NCBI RefSeq assembly: GCF_014646115.1
Contig: NZ_BMMV01000025.1
Location: forward strand, 18,831 to 82,830
DNA: 64,000 bases
Direction of reading: 5' to 3'
DNA from: Streptomyces camponoticapitis
Lineage (GTDB): Bacteria; Actinomycetota; Actinomycetes; Streptomycetales; Streptomycetaceae
Each line of letters begins with the position of its first letter. The first letter of the stretch is position 1. Shown here in pieces: positions 49,377 through 57,097 of the stretch. The notes beneath the pieces were generated by a model. It was not told the origin of the DNA. It did not search any database and worked only from the letters and a program-made list of their open reading frames with translations. The translations under genes and the position numbers were made by a program.

Positions 49377-51765
49377 CACCCGACCGGCCGAACCCGGCGA
49401 CGGCACGCTCTCCCCCGAACTCCGCGCCGTCCTGCGCCGCTGGGCCGACGAGGGCGGTCCGCTCGCCACTCGCGCCGGTGTCGTGCTGCTGGCGGCCGAC
49501 GGGCTGCGCGACGCGGAGATCTCGCGGAGGCTCGGGGTGTCGCGGCAGACCGTGGGCAGTTGGCGGCAGCGCTGGACGAGCGCGGGCATCGACGGCCTCG
49601 AACACCGGCCGCGCACCGGCAGACCCGCCACGGTCGACGAGGCCGAGGTCGTCACCCGTACGCTGCTCGCCCCCGGCGGCAGCGGCGCTTCGCGGGCGGT
49701 GGCAAGGGAGTTGGGCCTCTCGCACGCCACGGTCGCCGGTATCCGCCGCCGCTGGCGCCTGGTCCCCGACGAGCCGGTGGCGCCGTCCGTGCCGACCCGG
49801 CCGATCCTGCCCGGCGCCGACGTGTGGGTCATGGGCCTGTACGTGGACGGGCTGCGCGGAGTCCTGCTGGCCGGGACCCGGCTCGTGCCGAGCACCCCGG
49901 CCACCGCGGGCACGGTGATCGGCGCGGACGTCCTGGCGGGCCTCGACCGGTCACTGGACGCGGCGCTGGCGTCCACGCCGCGACCCGGTTCCGGCCCGGC
50001 GACCGGCGCCGAACGCGCAGCCGGGTCCGACCACGGCCCGGATCCGGAGCCGAACGGGGCGCCGGTGTCCGGGCCGAACGCGTCCGACGGACCGGGGCGC
50101 GGCTCCCCGCGCCGCGCGGACGTCGTCGCGTCCGACCGGGCGCTGGCCGGCTATCTCGCCCAGGCGAGCCGGCGTCATCCGGACCTCGCCCTGCACGCGA
50201 TCGCCCTCTGGGACGCCGCGCCCGGGGAGGATCCCGCGCCCGCCACCGAGGTGCCCCAACCACCTGACGTACGGGCGCCGGTGACGCGCCATCACATTCC
50301 GGCGCGGTCCACCTGGCGCACCTTCCTGCGGGCCATGATCGCTCTCGACAGCACCAGTCATCCGGAGTCCTCACGGCGCGTCTATCTCGATCTGGCCGCC
50401 GAACTGGAGCGGTACGCCGCGGGGGACGCCGCCGACCCGCAGCACACCGTGCGCTGGCTGCGCGAGAACGTCGCGGGCCATCTCGGGGCCGAGGAGACAG
50501 CGGACAGCTCCGCGCGCGGTCACACCTGGAGCGGCGTCAACCAGATCGACCTGGGGTCGTTCAACGAGTGCGTGGTCATCGAGACCGTCCGGCTCTCCGG
50601 CACCATCACGCGCGGCGAGATCGCCCACCGCACCGGCCTCACCCAGCAGTCGGTGTCCCGTATCGCCCGGTCCCTGCTCGACCGGGGCATCCTGATCGAG
50701 GACGCGCAACTGCGCGCCACGTCGGGCAAGCCGCGTACGCCGGTCCGGCTGCGCGGAGCCGCCGCGCACGCGCTCGGGATCCATATCGATCCCGAACTGC
50801 TCACGGCGGTCGTGATCGACCTCGACGGGGCGATCGTCTGCACCCGCACCCGGTCCGTGAGCGCGGACACCGACCCGGCCGAGTTCGTGGAGCGCGTGGC
50901 GGCGCTGGGCCGCCGGACGCTGGCCGAGGCGAGCGGGGCCGTACGGCCCGAGGGATTCCTCGGCATCGGGGTCGCGGTGCCCGGCCCGGTGGACATCGCG
51001 TCCGGGACGGTGCTGGGCCCGCCCCTGATGTCGGCCTGGGGCGATCTTCCGCTGCTGTATCTCCTCAAGGACCACTTCCCGTGCCCGGTCATCATGGAGA
51101 AGGACTCGACGGCGGCGGCCGCCGGCGAGCGCTGGATCGGCCGTGACCGCCGGGCCAGGGACTTCGCGTATCTCTATCTCGGTACGGGCGTGGGCACCGG
51201 CCTCTATCTGAACGGCGACATCTACCGGGGTGTCAGCTCGAACGCGGGAGAGTTCGGCCAGCTCTGCGCGATCGCCCTGGGCCGGGTGGACGAGGACGGC
51301 CGTCCGGAGATCCTGCCCGAGTGCAATCCGCCGGTGTCCGTGCCCGACCTGGCCGCGCGCGGCGGTCTGCGCCCGGCGGCCACGGCGAGCGGGAGCACCG
51401 CCGCGTATCTGGCGGTGGGCCGGGCGGCGGCCGCGGGCGACCGGGCGGCGACAGCGGCCGTGCTTGAGGTGGCACGGGCGGTCGGGCGGGGCGCGCTGGG
51501 CCTGACCGACCTGCTGGACATCGATCTGATCGTCCTCGGCGGGCCGTTCTTCACGGACGACGTCGCCGACTTCTACCTCTCCGAGATCGCCCGTACGGTC
51601 AACGAGTTCCCGACCGCCCGCCGGCTGCGCCGGGTCGAGGTGGAGCCGTCGGTGCTGAGCGCGGGGGCCGCCGCCGTGGGAGCGGCCTCCACGATCTTCC
51701 ACGCGACCTTTACTCCGAGGCTGCGCGGGCGGGAGACGCGGGCGCGGCATCTGCCCACGAGCTGA
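49369..51765 (+). CDS. ROK-family regulator fused to an IS630-like transposase domain
   Basis: A 798-residue two-part protein. Residues ~30-133 have two helix-turn-helix units in the IS630 transposase pattern (AGVVLLAADGLRDAEISRRL, VSRQTVGSWRQRW, GLEHRPRTGRPATVDEAEVV, LSHATVAGIRRRWRLVP). Residues ~150-350 follow an IS630-like DDE core without its acidic residues (DVWVMGLYVDGLRGVLLAG, HPDLALHAIALWDAA, PARSTWRTFLRAM), with a Gly/Pro-rich insert at 200-250. From ~395 comes a normal ROK repressor: winged helix (RGEIAHRTGLTQQSVSRIAR), then the ROK fold (GIGVAVPGPVDIASG, YLYLGTGVGTGLYL). The ROK zinc motifs GHxGH and CxCGxxGC are absent. It likely regulates the surrounding sugar genes. Confidence 0.8.
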   Translation: MSDTRPAEPGDGTLSPELRAVLRRWADEGGPLATRAGVVLLAADGLRDAEISRRLGVSRQTVGSWRQRWTSAGIDGLEHRPRTGRPATVDEAEVVTRTLLAPGGSGASRAVARELGLSHATVAGIRRRWRLVPDEPVAPSVPTRPILPGADVWVMGLYVDGLRGVLLAGTRLVPSTPATAGTVIGADVLAGLDRSLDAALASTPRPGSGPATGAERAAGSDHGPDPEPNGAPVSGPNASDGPGRGSPRRADVVASDRALAGYLAQASRRHPDLALHAIALWDAAPGEDPAPATEVPQPPDVRAPVTRHHIPARSTWRTFLRAMIALDSTSHPESSRRVYLDLAAELERYAAGDAADPQHTVRWLRENVAGHLGAEETADSSARGHTWSGVNQIDLGSFNECVVIETVRLSGTITRGEIAHRTGLTQQSVSRIARSLLDRGILIEDAQLRATSGKPRTPVRLRGAAAHALGIHIDPELLTAVVIDLDGAIVCTRTRSVSADTDPAEFVERVAALGRRTLAEASGAVRPEGFLGIGVAVPGPVDIASGTVLGPPLMSAWGDLPLLYLLKDHFPCPVIMEKDSTAAAAGERWIGRDRRARDFAYLYLGTGVGTGLYLNGDIYRGVSSNAGEFGQLCAIALGRVDEDGRPEILPECNPPVSVPDLAARGGLRPAATASGSTAAYLAVGRAAAAGDRAATAAVLEVARAVGRGALGLTDLLDIDLIVLGGPFFTDDVADFYLSEIARTVNEFPTARRLRRVEVEPSVLSAGAAAVGAASTIFHATFTPRLRGRETRARHLPTS

Positions 51766-51820
51766 CCGCGTACGGGCTGACCGCGCAGAAGCTGACCGCG
51801 CAGAAGCTGACCGCGTGCGG
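51761..51820. repeat. Four tandem 15-bp repeats over the regulator stop codon
   Basis: Units GCTGACCGCG followed by TACGG, CAGAA, CAGAA and TGCGG. The first unit contains the TGA stop of the ROK regulator; each unit supplies another in-frame TGA. Confidence 0.8.
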
Positions 51821-51850
51821 GCCGCCGGGGAGGATCCCGGCGGCCCGCAC
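51815..51850 (+). terminator. Strong terminator after the ROK-fusion gene
   Basis: A perfect 15-bp stem (GTGCGGGCCGCCGGG, 51815-51829, with 51836-51850) around a six-base loop. It separates the fusion gene from the convergent GH71/GH99-like gene. Confidence 0.8.
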
Positions 51851-51920
51851 GGCTGCTCCGGTCGATCACCGGACGGAACGCTCACCGGACGGGCCGGCTC
51901 CGTCCGGTCCGGCGGGCCCG

Positions 51921-53192
51921 CTACCTCGGCGGCGTGGGCCGGGTCGCGGTGAGCCCGATCTGCTTCTTGAGCATCCGGCCGCCGTCACCGGTGAGCCGGA
52001 GGTAGTAGTCCGACGAGCACGCCGTGCCGTCCTCGTCGAGAGCCCAGATGCCGGACCCGGACGGCACCTGCGAGCCGTTCTCCGCGGTCTTGGCGATCTG
52101 GTTGCCCTCGTTGTACTCGTCGAACATGGAGATGTAGATCCCCGCGACGTTGAGCCGGCACATGTTGTAGAACTGCCGCCACATGAAGTCGCCGTGCGCG
52201 CGGTGCCTGGACTGGAGGTCTCCGGGCATCACACAGGGCTGGTAGTCGATGCCGCTGGCGTCGCAGTCCGCCTGGTCCGGGGTGTTGACGTCCCGGTAGA
52301 ACTGGTCGGCCTGGGCGACGGTGCCCATCCGCCCGACCATCCACGGCGAGATCATGTTGAACGCGTGGTACACACCCGAGAAGCCGGGCCGGGAGTCGCT
52401 GTTGCCGTTGCGCCAGTGCGTGGGCACACCGCCGATGACGTAACAGCCCTGCCCCTTGAACCAGTTGATGACGTCCAGGCACTCCGGGGGTGCGAACGGG
52501 CGCTTGTCGTCGGCGAAGCCGAAGCCCCAGATACAGACGACGGGCTTGCCGTTCTGCTTGGCGTACGCGCCGGAGGACGTGTACGCCTTCATCTTGTTGG
52601 TCCAGTCCTGCTTGATCTCCGACTGCATGGCCCGCCAGTCGGTGACGTCGTACATGATGTAGAACTTCCGGCCGTTCGCCTCGGCCGACTGGCGCACCTT
52701 GCGTGCCATCGCGTCGCGGATCGGGCCTTCGCCGCCCATGGGATTGAACCGCTGGAGCGCGGCGGTGTCGCAGTTGTTCTCACGCATCCACCGGAAGTGG
52801 GTGTCGACGGTCTGCTGGTCGTGCGAGGAGAACAGCGAGGCCGGCTGGCCATTGTTCAGATTCGGATACGCGGTGGGGAAAGTACGGGTGTACTCCCGCA
52901 CATCCGGCCATGACTTGATGGTCGTATTGCCGAGCGAGGGCGGCTGTCCGGCGTTCTGGCTCCAGTGCCACCAGCTGTCGATGGGGGAACCGTCGCCCTT
53001 GCAGGCGAACCAGCCCTGATACCCGACGCTGATTTTGCCGACCACGTCGCCCGGGGGACTCGCGGCGGGTGCCGCCTGTGCCCTGCCTCGCGGCTCGGGC
53101 GCGGCGCTCGCCTGCTGGCTGCCGAGGACACCACCGGCCGCTGCTGTGCCGGCCAGCGCCGACGCGATGACGGCACGTCTTGAAATACTCAC
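51921..53192 (-). CDS. Secreted GH71/GH99-like glycoside hydrolase family protein
   Basis: A 423-residue secreted protein. Tat-like signal (SISRRAVIASALAGTAAAGG, cut near AQAA/ASAA). The mature domain starts GKISVGYQGWFACKGDGSPI and reads on through MRENNCDTAALQRFNPMGGE, YIMYDVTDW, VVCIWGFGFADDKRPF, GGVPTHWRNGN and IYISMFDEYNEGNQIAKTAE, a barrel of the GH71/GH99-like group (endo-mannosidase relatives). FDEYNEG carries acidic residues that could be catalytic. I chose GTG 53192, with GGAGG eight bases upstream. It probably trims glycans outside the cell and feeds the importer upstream. Confidence 0.8.
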   Translation of the reverse strand: MSISRRAVIASALAGTAAAGGVLGSQQASAAPEPRGRAQAAPAASPPGDVVGKISVGYQGWFACKGDGSPIDSWWHWSQNAGQPPSLGNTTIKSWPDVREYTRTFPTAYPNLNNGQPASLFSSHDQQTVDTHFRWMRENNCDTAALQRFNPMGGEGPIRDAMARKVRQSAEANGRKFYIMYDVTDWRAMQSEIKQDWTNKMKAYTSSGAYAKQNGKPVVCIWGFGFADDKRPFAPPECLDVINWFKGQGCYVIGGVPTHWRNGNSDSRPGFSGVYHAFNMISPWMVGRMGTVAQADQFYRDVNTPDQADCDASGIDYQPCVMPGDLQSRHRAHGDFMWRQFYNMCRLNVAGIYISMFDEYNEGNQIAKTAENGSQVPSGSGIWALDEDGTACSSDYYLRLTGDGGRMLKKQIGLTATRPTPPR

Positions 53193-53202
53193 GGAGTATT
53201 TC
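53182..53202 (-). promoter_or_regulatory. Hairpin with the start codon in its loop
   Basis: On the mRNA: GAAATACT, loop CCGTG, AGTATTTC, a perfect 8-bp AU-rich stem directly behind the GGAGG site. The GTG start is inside the loop, so folding could limit ribosome access. Confidence 0.6.
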
Positions 53203-53574
53203 CTCCCACTAGAAATCTGCCTGGAAATACGCGGATCCACGGGGGTGGGGGGAATTGCAGGCGGCGGCAGCCCGCCCGCCTCCGTGGCGCACCATTGCAA
53301 AGTAACCGCGTTCGGAGGGTTACCACAAGGTCCGCGCGGAGGCTTTGTCCAGACCAATTCAAAGAGATGTGTCAGCCTATTTTCTTTACGTTTTCCGTTT
53401 CCAGTGGAATGCGAAAAGCACGTGGTTTCCACGCCCCTTGATCGGTGGCCGTGGCCCCCGGTGCGCTCCCCCCGTGTCTCTCTGCGCTCGCTTGCGCCTC
53501 GAACGACTGGGGCATTTCACCGTTGACACCGTTTGTGTGGACATCGCCGCAGCATGGCGAGGGGGAGGTGCGCG
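53203..53574. other. Intergenic region, regulatory only
   Basis: The 372 bases between two divergent genes carry no convincing gene. They contain a small dyad CGTGG-TTT-CCACG (53421-53433) and GC-poor patches suited to promoters. Confidence 0.5.
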
Positions 53575-54234
53575 GTGCACGGACCGGCGACCGCCGGCTG
53601 GCTGGTCGTGGCGCTCTGCGCGGCGGCCGGGACCTACTGTCTGCTCAGATTGCGGGGTGGCGGGGGCACGGGACGGGGCACGGCGGGCGGCGAGGCCCTG
53701 ATGGGGTTCGGGATGGCGGCGATGGCCGTGCCGGCCGCGGTGATCAGCCCGCCGCGCTGGGTCTGGCTGCTGTACGCGACGGTGTTCGGGGTCGCCGCGC
53801 TGCGCGCCCTGGGCCCGGCACGGGCGGCCACGCACCATCTGCACCATCTCGTGGGGATGCTCGCCATGGTCTACATGTCGGTGGCGATGGCCCTGCTCCC
53901 GGGCCCCACGCACGCCGGGCACCAGGCGGGCGGCACACCCCTGGCCACGGGCGTGCTGCTGATCTACTACGCGGGATTCGTGCTCTGGACGGGCGCGCGG
54001 CTTCTCCCGTTGCGGAGCGTGACCGCTCCGGAGCACGCGGCCCCGGCCGTTCCGGAGACCGGCGGGCCGGCGCCCCCGGCGGTCGGCGAGGTCATCGGTG
54101 GAGCCGTCGGTGGAACGGCGACGCGCGTGGCGACGGACACGGTGGCCGCGGCAGAGGACACCCGGCCCGAGCTCACCCTGGCCTGCCGGCTCTCCATGGG
54201 CATCGCGATGCTGGCGATGCTGCTCACGCTCTGA
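53575..54234 (+). CDS. DUF5134 family membrane protein
   Basis: A 219-residue integral membrane protein with about six helices. The His-rich THHLHHLVGMLAMVYMSVAM and ISPPRWVWLLYATVFGVAAL are typical of DUF5134, an actinobacterial family often near M56 peptidases or copper-related genes. I chose GTG 53575, six bases after GGGGGAGG. The clustered His and Met residues suggest metal binding; this is inference. Confidence 0.8.
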   Translation: MHGPATAGWLVVALCAAAGTYCLLRLRGGGGTGRGTAGGEALMGFGMAAMAVPAAVISPPRWVWLLYATVFGVAALRALGPARAATHHLHHLVGMLAMVYMSVAMALLPGPTHAGHQAGGTPLATGVLLIYYAGFVLWTGARLLPLRSVTAPEHAAPAVPETGGPAPPAVGEVIGGAVGGTATRVATDTVAAAEDTRPELTLACRLSMGIAMLAMLLTL

Positions 54235-54327
54235 CGCCCGGCACACCCGGTACACCGACCGTGTCCTGCGTCACTTGCCGCCCGCGGCCGTCCCCGTGAG
54301 CGGCGCCGCACTCATAAACTGACGCCC

Positions 54328-55263
54328 ATGATGGTCTCCCTCGTGCTGCTGACGCTCGGTGCGCTGGCCGCTGTGGTCGCCCCGCGACTGCTGGCCCGCA
54401 CCGCATGGCACGAGCGCGAGCCGGTGGTGGCCCTCTGGGTCTGGCAGTGCGTGGTCGCGGCCGTGCTGCTCTGCTTCGCCCTCGCCATGACCTTCAGCGC
54501 CGCGGCGGCGTGGCTGGCCGTACGGGGACATGTCTTCGCCCCGGCCCCGAGCGGGGTCGTCGAGGCGTACGCGCTCGGCACGCACCGGCCCTGGTCCGCG
54601 GCGCTCGCCGTGCTCCTGGCGGCCGGCGGAGTGTGGACGGGCGCGATGCTCACGCGCGAGATCCACCGGGCGCGCGGGCGCCGCAAGCAGCGCCGTACCG
54701 AACTGCTCGTCCGCTCACCGCTGTTGCCCGGCGAGGAGTCCGGCGGCGGCCCGCTGGTCGTCCTTGAGGGAGAGCGTCCGGGCGCCTGGTGGCTGCCGGG
54801 CGCAGCGCCGCAGCTCGTCATCACCACGGCCGCCCTGCGGCGGCTCAAGGGCCGCCAGCTCGATGCCGTACTGGCCCACGAGCAGGGCCATGCCCGCGCC
54901 CGGCACGACTGGCTGCTGCACTGCTCGTCGGCGCTCGCCAACGGCTTCCCGCAGGTGCCAGTCTTCGCCGCCTTCCAGGCCGAGATGCACCGCCTGGTCG
55001 AGCTGGCCGCCGACGATGTCGCCTCGCGCCGTTTCGGCCGGCTGACGATCGCGCTCGCCCTGGTCGAACTGAACGAGGACCGGGGGGTGTTCGGGCCCTG
55101 CCCCACGCCCGACACCGAACTGCCGCGCCGGGTGGACCGGCTGCTGACGCCTCTCCCCCGGCTCACGGCGGGCCGCCGGCTGCGGCTGACGGCGGCGGCC
55201 GCGCTGGTGCCCGCGGTTCCGCTCGTCGTCGCCTTCGTTCCGGCCCTGCGCGCGCTGGGATAG
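54328..55263 (+). CDS. M56-family membrane metallopeptidase (BlaR1-like)
   Basis: A 311-residue membrane protease. Three N-terminal helices, then a cytoplasmic zinc protease domain with HEQGHARARHDWL (HExxH-type, near residue 184) and the downstream ELAADDVASRRFG that gives the third ligand, and a final helix. BlaR1 relatives cut a BlaI-type repressor; no BlaI gene is seen here. The DUF5134 gene lies 93 bases upstream. Confidence 0.88.
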   Translation: MMVSLVLLTLGALAAVVAPRLLARTAWHEREPVVALWVWQCVVAAVLLCFALAMTFSAAAAWLAVRGHVFAPAPSGVVEAYALGTHRPWSAALAVLLAAGGVWTGAMLTREIHRARGRRKQRRTELLVRSPLLPGEESGGGPLVVLEGERPGAWWLPGAAPQLVITTAALRRLKGRQLDAVLAHEQGHARARHDWLLHCSSALANGFPQVPVFAAFQAEMHRLVELAADDVASRRFGRLTIALALVELNEDRGVFGPCPTPDTELPRRVDRLLTPLPRLTAGRRLRLTAAAALVPAVPLVVAFVPALRALG

Positions 55264-55296
55264 TTTTGCGGGGCCGTCGTCAGTAAGGATCAGCCC

Positions 55297-56001
55297 ATGC
55301 AATCCCCCGCGGTGCCCCCGCCGTCACGGTCGGACTCGCCGTCACCGCCCATACCGTCGAGAGGTGTGACCGCCGCCCGTCTCGCCGTGGTGCTGGGCGT
55401 GGCCTCCCTGGTGCTGCTGGCCCTGGTCGCCGCCGAATGGGCTCCGCTGTTCTCCCTCGACCGGACCATCTCCGTGGATCTGCACCGGTGGGCGGTGGCC
55501 GACCCGGGTCTCACCCACGCGAACCGGATTCTCACCGACTGGGTGTGGGACCCCTGGACGATGCGCCTCCTGACGGCCGTCGCCTTCTTCCTCCTCTGGT
55601 TCAGCGGCTCGCGCTTCCTTGCCTGTTGGGTCGCACTGACCTCTCTGGTGGGCGCCCTGGTCTCGCAGGGCGTGAAGGCCGCCGTCGGGCGTGAGCGCCC
55701 CACATGGCCGGACCCGCTCGACTCGGCGCACTACGCGGCTTTCCCCTCGGGCCACGCGATGACCGCCACCGTCACCGTCGGGATACTCCTGTGGCTGCTG
55801 CGGCAGCACGGCCTGAGCGGCCCGCTGTGGTGGGTCGCGCTGGTGGTGGGAATCGTGTCGGTGCTCGGCTCCGGGTTCAATCGCGTCTGGTTGGGCGTGC
55901 ACTGGAGTTCGGACGTGGTGGGCGGCTGGCTGTTCGGGGCGTGTCTGGTGGCCCTGTCGGTCGCCACGTACGAAGGACGGGCCTTGTCCCGGTGGCGGTG
56001 A
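55297..56001 (+). CDS. PAP2-family membrane phosphatase
   Basis: A 234-residue membrane lipid phosphatase with six helices. Catalytic motifs: KAAVGRERP (C1), PSGHA (C2) and RVWLGVHWSSDV (C3, nucleophilic His). Likely substrates are undecaprenyl diphosphate or phosphatidic acid. It lies 33 bases after the M56 gene and 19 before the HAD gene. Confidence 0.92.
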   Translation: MQSPAVPPPSRSDSPSPPIPSRGVTAARLAVVLGVASLVLLALVAAEWAPLFSLDRTISVDLHRWAVADPGLTHANRILTDWVWDPWTMRLLTAVAFFLLWFSGSRFLACWVALTSLVGALVSQGVKAAVGRERPTWPDPLDSAHYAAFPSGHAMTATVTVGILLWLLRQHGLSGPLWWVALVVGIVSVLGSGFNRVWLGVHWSSDVVGGWLFGACLVALSVATYEGRALSRWR

Positions 56002-56020
56002 CCCGGCAAGGATCGGGTCC

Positions 56021-56716
56021 ATGAAGATCAAGGGTGTGCTTTTCGACTTCTCAGGGACTCTGTTCCGCATCGAATCGGCCGGCTCCTGGCTCCGTGCCGT
56101 ACTCGACGAGTTGAGTGTTCCGGTGCCGCCCGACGAGGTCCGGCGGTACGCGGTGCAGCTGGCCGTCGCGGGCGCTCTGCCCGGCGGGTCGTCGCCGCAG
56201 CAGCTGCCACCGGATCTGGCCGGGCTGTGGGCCACGCGCGACGAGAGCGCCGAGCGGCACAGGGCCGCGTACACCGGCCTCGCCCGGCAGGTGGCGCTCC
56301 CCGACCCCCGGCTTTACGACGCGCTCTACGAACGCCACCGGACGCCGGACGCCTGGCGGCCGTACGCGGACACCGCGGAGGTGCTCGGCACCCTGAAGCG
56401 TGAGGGCATCGGCGTCGGTGTCATCAGCAACATCGGCTGGGACCTGCGTCCGGTCTTTCGCGCGCACTGCGTCGACGACTTTGTGGACACCTATGTGCTG
56501 TCGTACGAGCACGGCATCCAGAAGCCCGACCCGCGGCTCTTCGGCGCGGCGTGCGAGGCCCTCGGGCAGGATCCGCGCGACGTGCTGATGGTCGGGGACG
56601 ACCGGGAGGCGGACGGCGGGGCGGCCGAACTGGGCTGCGCCGTCCACTTCGTGGACCATCTGCCGGTGGAGGAGCGCCCGGCGGGCCTGCGCCCGGTCCT
56701 CGCGCTCACCCGCTGA
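56021..56716 (+). CDS. HAD-family hydrolase with DxS motif
   Basis: A 231-residue haloacid-dehalogenase-fold protein. Motif I is LFDFSGTLF: the nucleophile Asp is present, but the usual second Asp (general acid, DxD) is Ser. Motif II GVISNIGWD, motif III IQKPDPRLF (Lys) and motif IV MVGDDREAD are intact. Loss of the second Asp is more compatible with a dehalogenase-like or slow phosphatase chemistry. Probably co-transcribed with the PAP2 gene. Confidence 0.85.
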   Translation: MKIKGVLFDFSGTLFRIESAGSWLRAVLDELSVPVPPDEVRRYAVQLAVAGALPGGSSPQQLPPDLAGLWATRDESAERHRAAYTGLARQVALPDPRLYDALYERHRTPDAWRPYADTAEVLGTLKREGIGVGVISNIGWDLRPVFRAHCVDDFVDTYVLSYEHGIQKPDPRLFGAACEALGQDPRDVLMVGDDREADGGAAELGCAVHFVDHLPVEERPAGLRPVLALTR

Positions 56717-57097
56717 GGGGAGTTGGTCCGCCGAGCGCCCGGATTTCGAATCGGTCCGGGGCCGGGACCACTTCACGGGGCGGGCCCCGACGCCCACCCC
56801 GGAGGTGGCGCCGGCGACGGCCGTCGTGGAGCGGGTACGCGTCGGGTAGGGCGGCTTGCTCGCGCGTCGGCCGGATCGTCCTGAACGGCTGAACCGCTGG
56901 GCGGTCGGGGGCGGCACGCCACGGCCCGAACCGGGCGCGGGTGTCGACGTGGATGGCCGAACTTCGTCACTTGACCGGGCCATGCCATCCCGTCACGATG
57001 TGCGCGAACAACCAGGTCCTGTCCGGTGAACAGGGCCTGTCCGCCCGCACTCCACCCGGCGCGGCCGAACCCCCCACACCCCCATCCAGGAGACAAC
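56717..57097. other. Intergenic region without a gene
   Basis: About 380 GC-rich bases with no plausible frame on either strand. The last 40 bases hold the ribosome binding site of the carboxypeptidase gene. Confidence 0.5.

Noticed and set aside
46362..49976. A 1204-codon open frame antisense to the GH38 and regulator genes
   Set aside because: It mirrors a GC-rich coding frame, has Arg/Pro/Gly-heavy composition and no family resemblance. Long antisense frames are expected in DNA of this composition.
51761..51820. Regular repeats considered as a CRISPR array
   Set aside because: Units are only 15 bp and directly tandem, with no spacers and no cas genes.
56744..56753. TTTCGAATCG resembling a tRNA T-loop
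   Set aside because: No acceptor, D-arm or anticodon stem could be folded around it on either strand.
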